Shown here piece by piece: positions 60,811 through 64,000 of a stretch of 64,000 nucleotides of DNA. Source of the DNA: Microbacterium sp. cf332 (lineage in GTDB: Bacteria; Actinomycetota; Actinomycetes; Actinomycetales; Microbacteriaceae); contig NZ_FNKN01000001.1 in NCBI RefSeq assembly GCF_900102175.1, forward strand, positions 1,364,001 to 1,428,000, written 5' to 3'. Position 1 is the stretch's first letter. Every line of letters starts with the position of its first letter. Under the pieces are notes generated by a model. The model was given only the letters and a program-made list of their open reading frames with translations, had not been told where the DNA came from and did no database searches. A program made the position numbers and the translations under genes.

Positions 60811-61539
60811 TCAGCGCGCGCTGTCGGCGGCGAGACGGCGGGCCGCGGTAGCCATGTGCGCGGCCATGGCCGAGGCGGCGGCGTCCTCGTCGCCCGCGGT
60901 GACGGCCCGCGAGATCTCCTCGTGCTCCGCGAGGGCCTGCCGCGCCTCGGCCTCGTCGTGAACGGCACGATCGGCGTAGACCTGCAGCAGGGAGCGCACG
61001 ACGTGCAACAGGTCGATGAGCATCGCATTGCCGGCGAGGCGGGCGAGCTCGTGGTGGAAGGCCAGGTCGGCGCGCGCGAACTCGGCGAGGTCGGCGAGGG
61101 ACGCGCGCATCCGCTCGACGTGGGCCCCCAGCTCGCCGTCGCCGGTCGCGCCCGCCGCGAGACGGGCGACGTAGATCTCGAGCCCCGATCGCAGCTCGAT
61201 CAGTTCGTGCGTGTTCCGCTCGCCGATCAGCAGCCCCCACCGCAGCGTCTGCGGCAGCAGCTCGCTCGCCGCACCGCGCAGATAGGTCCCCGAGCCGGGC
61301 CGGACGTCGACGATACCGAGGATCTCGAGGGCCGCGAGCGCTTCGCGCACGGCCGAGCGGCCGACCTCGAGGGTCGCGGCGAGCTGACGCTCCGGCGGTA
61401 GCCGGGTGCCGGGAGCCACGTCGCCCGAGGTGAACAGATCGAGCAGGCGGCGCGCCACCTCCGAGACGGGCGTCCGCGCCGGGAGCGCCGCGAGGGATGC
61501 CGCGAGGTCGGGCGAACCGTCTGAACGGAAGGCGGGCAT
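60811..61539 (-). CDS. GntR-family regulator, FadR subgroup (FCD domain)
   Basis: 242 residues. Winged helix at about 24-90 (VSEVARRLLDLFTSGDVAPGTRLPPERQLAATLEVGRSAVREALAALEILGIVDVRPGSGTYL) and an all-helical FCD effector domain (about 100-235) with candidate metal-binding His residues in DLAFHHELA and AEHEEI. Such proteins usually sense organic acids or sugar acids. It is divergent from the MFS-kinase operon and separated from it by a 20-bp operator, so it most likely represses that operon. Its own start is leaderless-type (TAGGTT, six bases, ATG). Confidence 0.92.
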   Translation of the reverse strand: MPAFRSDGSPDLAASLAALPARTPVSEVARRLLDLFTSGDVAPGTRLPPERQLAATLEVGRSAVREALAALEILGIVDVRPGSGTYLRGAASELLPQTLRWGLLIGERNTHELIELRSGLEIYVARLAAGATGDGELGAHVERMRASLADLAEFARADLAFHHELARLAGNAMLIDLLHVVRSLLQVYADRAVHDEAEARQALAEHEEISRAVTAGDEDAAASAMAAHMATAARRLAADSAR

Positions 61540-61545
61540 GCACCC

Positions 61546-61551
61546 AACCTA
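61546..61551 (-). promoter_or_regulatory. Leaderless -10 of the FadR-type gene
   Basis: Reverse strand TAGGTT, six bases (GGGTGC), ATG at 61539. Confidence 0.55.
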
Positions 61552-61566
61552 CCCGGCGACTCAGGG

Positions 61567-61595
61567 TTGCAATTGGTCAACCGGTTTGCCAAACT
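61567..61595 (+). promoter_or_regulatory. MFS-operon promoter with GntR operator
   Basis: TTGGTCAACCGGTTTGCCAA (61573-61592) is a 20-bp palindrome with perfect TTGG/CCAA ends and an AACCGGTT core. A promoter TTGCAA (61567-61572), 17 bases, CAAACT (61590-61595) brackets it, so bound repressor would exclude RNA polymerase. Confidence 0.7.
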
Positions 61596-61646
61596 ATGGC
61601 GAGCGACGGGGCGATCCGTCGCCATCACCGACGATGGGAAGTCAGC

Positions 61647-63035
61647 GTGGACACCTCCGCCCCTACCGCCACCGAGCCACCCGAAGCGCGGTCCGCCATC
61701 CGCAAGGTGGCCGTCCGGCTCGTCCCGTTCGTGGCGCTCATGTTCTTCATCAACTACCTCGACCGCACCGCGATCGGCTTCGCCGCCCCGAACGGCATGA
61801 ACGACGACCTCGCCCTGAGCGCCGCCCAGTTCGGGTTCGCGTCGGGGGTCTTCTTCATCGGCTACATCCTGCTCGAGGTGCCCTCCAACCTCGCGCTGCA
61901 CCGGTTCGGCGCCCGCAAGTGGCTCGCCCGGATCATGGTCAGCTGGGGCATCGTCGCGGTGCTGTTCACCTGGGTTCAGAACTTCGAACAGCTCGTCGTC
62001 CTGCGCTTCCTGCTCGGCGTGGCCGAGGCCGGCTTCTTCCCCGGGGCGATCCTGTTCCTCAGCCTGTGGGTGCCCTCGCGCTACCGCGGCCGCATCCTCA
62101 TGCTCTTCTACCTGGCCCAGCCCCTCACCACCGTGATCGGCGCCCCGCTGGCCGGCGCGCTCATCCAGCAGCACGGCGTCTTCTTCGGCCTCGAGGGCTG
62201 GCGGTTCATGTTCCTCGGCGTCGCGATCCCCGCCGTCATCGTCGGAGTCGTCGCCTGGTTCTACCTGAAGGACTCCCCCGCCGACGCCACGTGGCTCACG
62301 GCAGACGAGAAGACCTGGCTCACCGGGGCCCTGGCAGCCGAACGGTCGGCCACCGAAGCGCGCGAGAAGCACGTGTCGGTCCGCTTCGCCTTCCGCAGCG
62401 GCCGCGTCTGGGCCCTGTCGTTCATCTACTTCGGGTTCATCTACGGCCTCTACGCCCTCGCGTTCTTCCTGCCCACCATCATCGAGGGCTTCCAGGAGCA
62501 GACGGGACAGACCTTCGACGTCTTCCAGAAGGGCCTGATCACCGCGATCCCCTACCTGCCCGCCGCGATCGTCATGGTGCTCTGGTCGCGCGACGCCCAC
62601 CGCCGCGGCATGAAGACCTGGCACATCGCGGTGCCGGCCGTGGCCGGTGCGGTGTCGATCCCGCTCGCTCTCTTCGCCGGCTCACCCGCGGCGACGATCG
62701 CCGTGATCACCGTCACCGCGTGCGCGATCTTCGCCGCCCTGCCGAACTTCTGGACCCTGCCCACCCGATTCCTCACGGGGGCCGCCGCCGCAGCCGGCGT
62801 CGCCCTCATCAACACGGTCGGCAACCTCGCCGGCTTCAGCGCCCCCTACATCACGGGCGCGGTCCGGGACTGGACCGGCGGCTACGAGCTGCCCATGGTC
62901 ATCGTCGGCGTCGTGATGCTCGTCTCCGCGGTGCTCATGGTTCTGCTCGCCCGCGGGGACCGGATGGCGCCCGCCGTCGTCCCGCAAACAGGTGAGACGG
63001 CTGCCATGACGCAGAAGGGGCCCGCGGCACGATGA
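61647..63035 (+). CDS. MFS transporter, anion:cation symporter (organic/sugar acid) type
   Basis: 462 residues from GTG at 61647, behind GGGAAG; an ATG 17 codons earlier (61596) is possible but lies in the promoter area. Twelve membrane helices; the first-loop motif FFINYLDRTAIGFAAPNGMNDDLALSAAQFGFASGVFFIGYILLEVPSNLALHRFGARKWLARIMVSWG is characteristic of the ACS family (GudP, ExuT, tartrate and phthalate carriers). It probably imports a sugar acid or polyol-derived acid. It overlaps the DhaK-like kinase by ATGA and is controlled by the divergent FadR-type protein. Confidence 0.88.
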   Translation: MDTSAPTATEPPEARSAIRKVAVRLVPFVALMFFINYLDRTAIGFAAPNGMNDDLALSAAQFGFASGVFFIGYILLEVPSNLALHRFGARKWLARIMVSWGIVAVLFTWVQNFEQLVVLRFLLGVAEAGFFPGAILFLSLWVPSRYRGRILMLFYLAQPLTTVIGAPLAGALIQQHGVFFGLEGWRFMFLGVAIPAVIVGVVAWFYLKDSPADATWLTADEKTWLTGALAAERSATEAREKHVSVRFAFRSGRVWALSFIYFGFIYGLYALAFFLPTIIEGFQEQTGQTFDVFQKGLITAIPYLPAAIVMVLWSRDAHRRGMKTWHIAVPAVAGAVSIPLALFAGSPAATIAVITVTACAIFAALPNFWTLPTRFLTGAAAAAGVALINTVGNLAGFSAPYITGAVRDWTGGYELPMVIVGVVMLVSAVLMVLLARGDRMAPAVVPQTGETAAMTQKGPAAR

Positions 63036-64000
63036 CCCGCCTGTGGAACGACCCGGCAGACTTCGCCGACGAGATGATCGACGGCTTCGTCGCGGCGAAC
63101 GCGCGCTACGTGCGCCGCGTCCCGGGCGGTGTCGTGCGCGCGACGCCCGCTCGCGCGGGCCGGGTAGTCGTCGTCGTGGGCGGCGGGTCGGGTCACTATC
63201 CCGCCTTCGGCGGTCTCGTGGGCCCCGGCTTGGCCGACGGCGCCGCGATGGGCAACCTCTTCGCATCGCCGTCGACGCAGCAGATCCATGCGGTCGCGCG
63301 CGCCGCCCATCGCGGGGGCGGTGTGTTCTTCTCGTACGGCAACTACGCCGGCGACGTCCTGAACTTCGACGCGGCGCAGGAACGGCTGCGCGCGGAGGGC
63401 ATCGACTGCGACACCGTCGCCGTCACCGACGACGTCGCGAGTGCGACGCCGGACGAGAGCCACCGGCGCCGCGGCATCGCCGGTGACCTCACCGTCTTCC
63501 GGTCGGCTGCCGCCGCGGCGGCCGCGGGGTACGACCTGGCCGGCGTCGCCCGCGTGGCACGGCGGGCGAACGACCGGACGCGCTCGTTCGGCGTCGCCTT
63601 CAGCGGCTGCACGCTGCCCGGCGCCCCCGAGCCGCTCTTCAGCGTGCCGGCGGGTCGGATGGCGATCGGTCTCGGCATCCACGGCGAGCCGGGAATCGGC
63701 GAGACCGAGGTGCCGACCGCCGACGGTCTGGCGGAGCTGCTGGTCTCGACGCTACTCGCCGAGCGTCCCGCGGAAGCCGACGGGCGGGTCGTGCCGATCC
63801 TCAACGGCCTCGGTTCGCTCAAGCACGAGGAGATGTTCGTCGTCTACCGCCGCGTCGCCCAGCTGCTCGCCGATGCGGGCCTCGAGGTCATCGACCCGCA
63901 CGTCGGCGAGTACTGCACCAGCTTCGCCATGGCCGGCACCTCGCTCACGCTGTTCTGGCTCGACGACGAGCTCGCCGAGCTGTGGGAGACCCCGGTCGAC
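63032..64000 (+). CDS. Dihydroxyacetone-kinase-family protein (DhaK domain), 3' truncated
   Basis: 323 codons are visible and the frame leaves the window. The DhaK (DAK1) domain is clear: VVGGGSGHYPAFGG (48-61), SYGNYAGDVLNF (101-112), TDDVAS, the hemiaminal-forming His in IGLGIHGEPGIGE (H217), and VPILNGLGSLKHEEMF. These bind dihydroxyacetone or a tetrulose covalently through the His. Whether a DhaL ATP-binding domain is fused downstream cannot be seen. With a FadR-type regulator and an ACS transporter in the same unit, a kinase for a C3-C4 ketose such as erythrulose or a sugar-acid product is plausible. Confidence 0.88.
   Translation, partial: MTRLWNDPADFADEMIDGFVAANARYVRRVPGGVVRATPARAGRVVVVVGGGSGHYPAFGGLVGPGLADGAAMGNLFASPSTQQIHAVARAAHRGGGVFFSYGNYAGDVLNFDAAQERLRAEGIDCDTVAVTDDVASATPDESHRRRGIAGDLTVFRSAAAAAAAGYDLAGVARVARRANDRTRSFGVAFSGCTLPGAPEPLFSVPAGRMAIGLGIHGEPGIGETEVPTADGLAELLVSTLLAERPAEADGRVVPILNGLGSLKHEEMFVVYRRVAQLLADAGLEVIDPHVGEYCTSFAMAGTSLTLFWLDDELAELWETPVD

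Overview
The window is high-GC DNA with ATG/GTG starts, many 4-base ATGA/GTGA gene overlaps, Gram-positive lipoprotein signals, sugar ABC importers without their own ATPase, LacI repressors and TANNNT-type leaderless starts. Together these suggest an actinobacterium of the Microbacteriaceae, most likely Microbacterium; this is inferred from style and protein families, as no rRNA is present. Gene density is very high and no gap exceeds about 185 bases. I see no tRNA, rRNA, CRISPR array, insertion sequence or prophage.

Most of the window looks like a plant cell wall utilisation island aimed at pectin, especially rhamnogalacturonan I (RG-I) and its arabinan and galactan side chains. From left to right: the end of an esterase-like alpha/beta hydrolase; an orphan sugar-binding lipoprotein under a double LacI operator; a GH30 glycosidase; a degenerate M24-fold protein divergent from a LacI repressor; and a six-gene operon (6337-12065) that reads as oxidative hexuronate catabolism (Gfo/Idh/MocA oxidoreductase, SDR dehydrogenase, enolase-superfamily dehydratase, KdgD, aldehyde dehydrogenase). 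A beta-lactamase-fold hydrolase and a GH35 enzyme follow. Then a LacI repressor (15358-16401) faces a carbohydrate importer (two permeases and a binding protein) followed by GH51 arabinofuranosidase and GH35 beta-galactosidase. Next come galE, a second paralogous LacI repressor, and galT-galK (Leloir pathway).

The middle (27.7-39.5 kb) holds housekeeping or stress genes: CsbD; an Asp23/Gls24-AmaP envelope module divergent from an ECF sigma factor that is co-transcribed with an Asp23-type protein carrying an N-terminal CxxC motif; a carboxylesterase; a lipoate-ligase-like protein with permuted domains; an FtsX-type ABC exporter; a lipase-like hydrolase; and a MarR-MFS pair.

From 39.6 to 59.3 kb the pectin theme returns: a secreted PL11 rhamnogalacturonan lyase; a GH2 enzyme overlapping a TetR regulator; and, divergently, an oligopeptide-class ABC importer (binding protein, permease, a permease-ATPase fusion, ATPase) in one operon with GH3, a second beta-lactamase-fold hydrolase, GH78 rhamnosidase and a DUF5605-type glycosidase. 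The likely flow is extracellular cleavage by PL11, import of oligosaccharides by the two ABC systems, intracellular trimming by GH2/GH3/GH35/GH51/GH78, and entry of galactose into the Leloir pathway and of uronates into 2-oxoglutarate.

The right end has a DUF222-HNH endonuclease gene behind an SOS-box-like palindrome, a FadR-type regulator with a clear 20-bp operator, an MFS organic-acid transporter and the start of a DhaK-like kinase cut by the window edge. The observations I would follow up first are the ECF/Asp23 module, the GGATGC/GCATCC motif enrichment, the SOS-linked HNH gene, the small helical domain shared by two neighbouring glycosidases, and the leaderless galT with an operator over its start codon.
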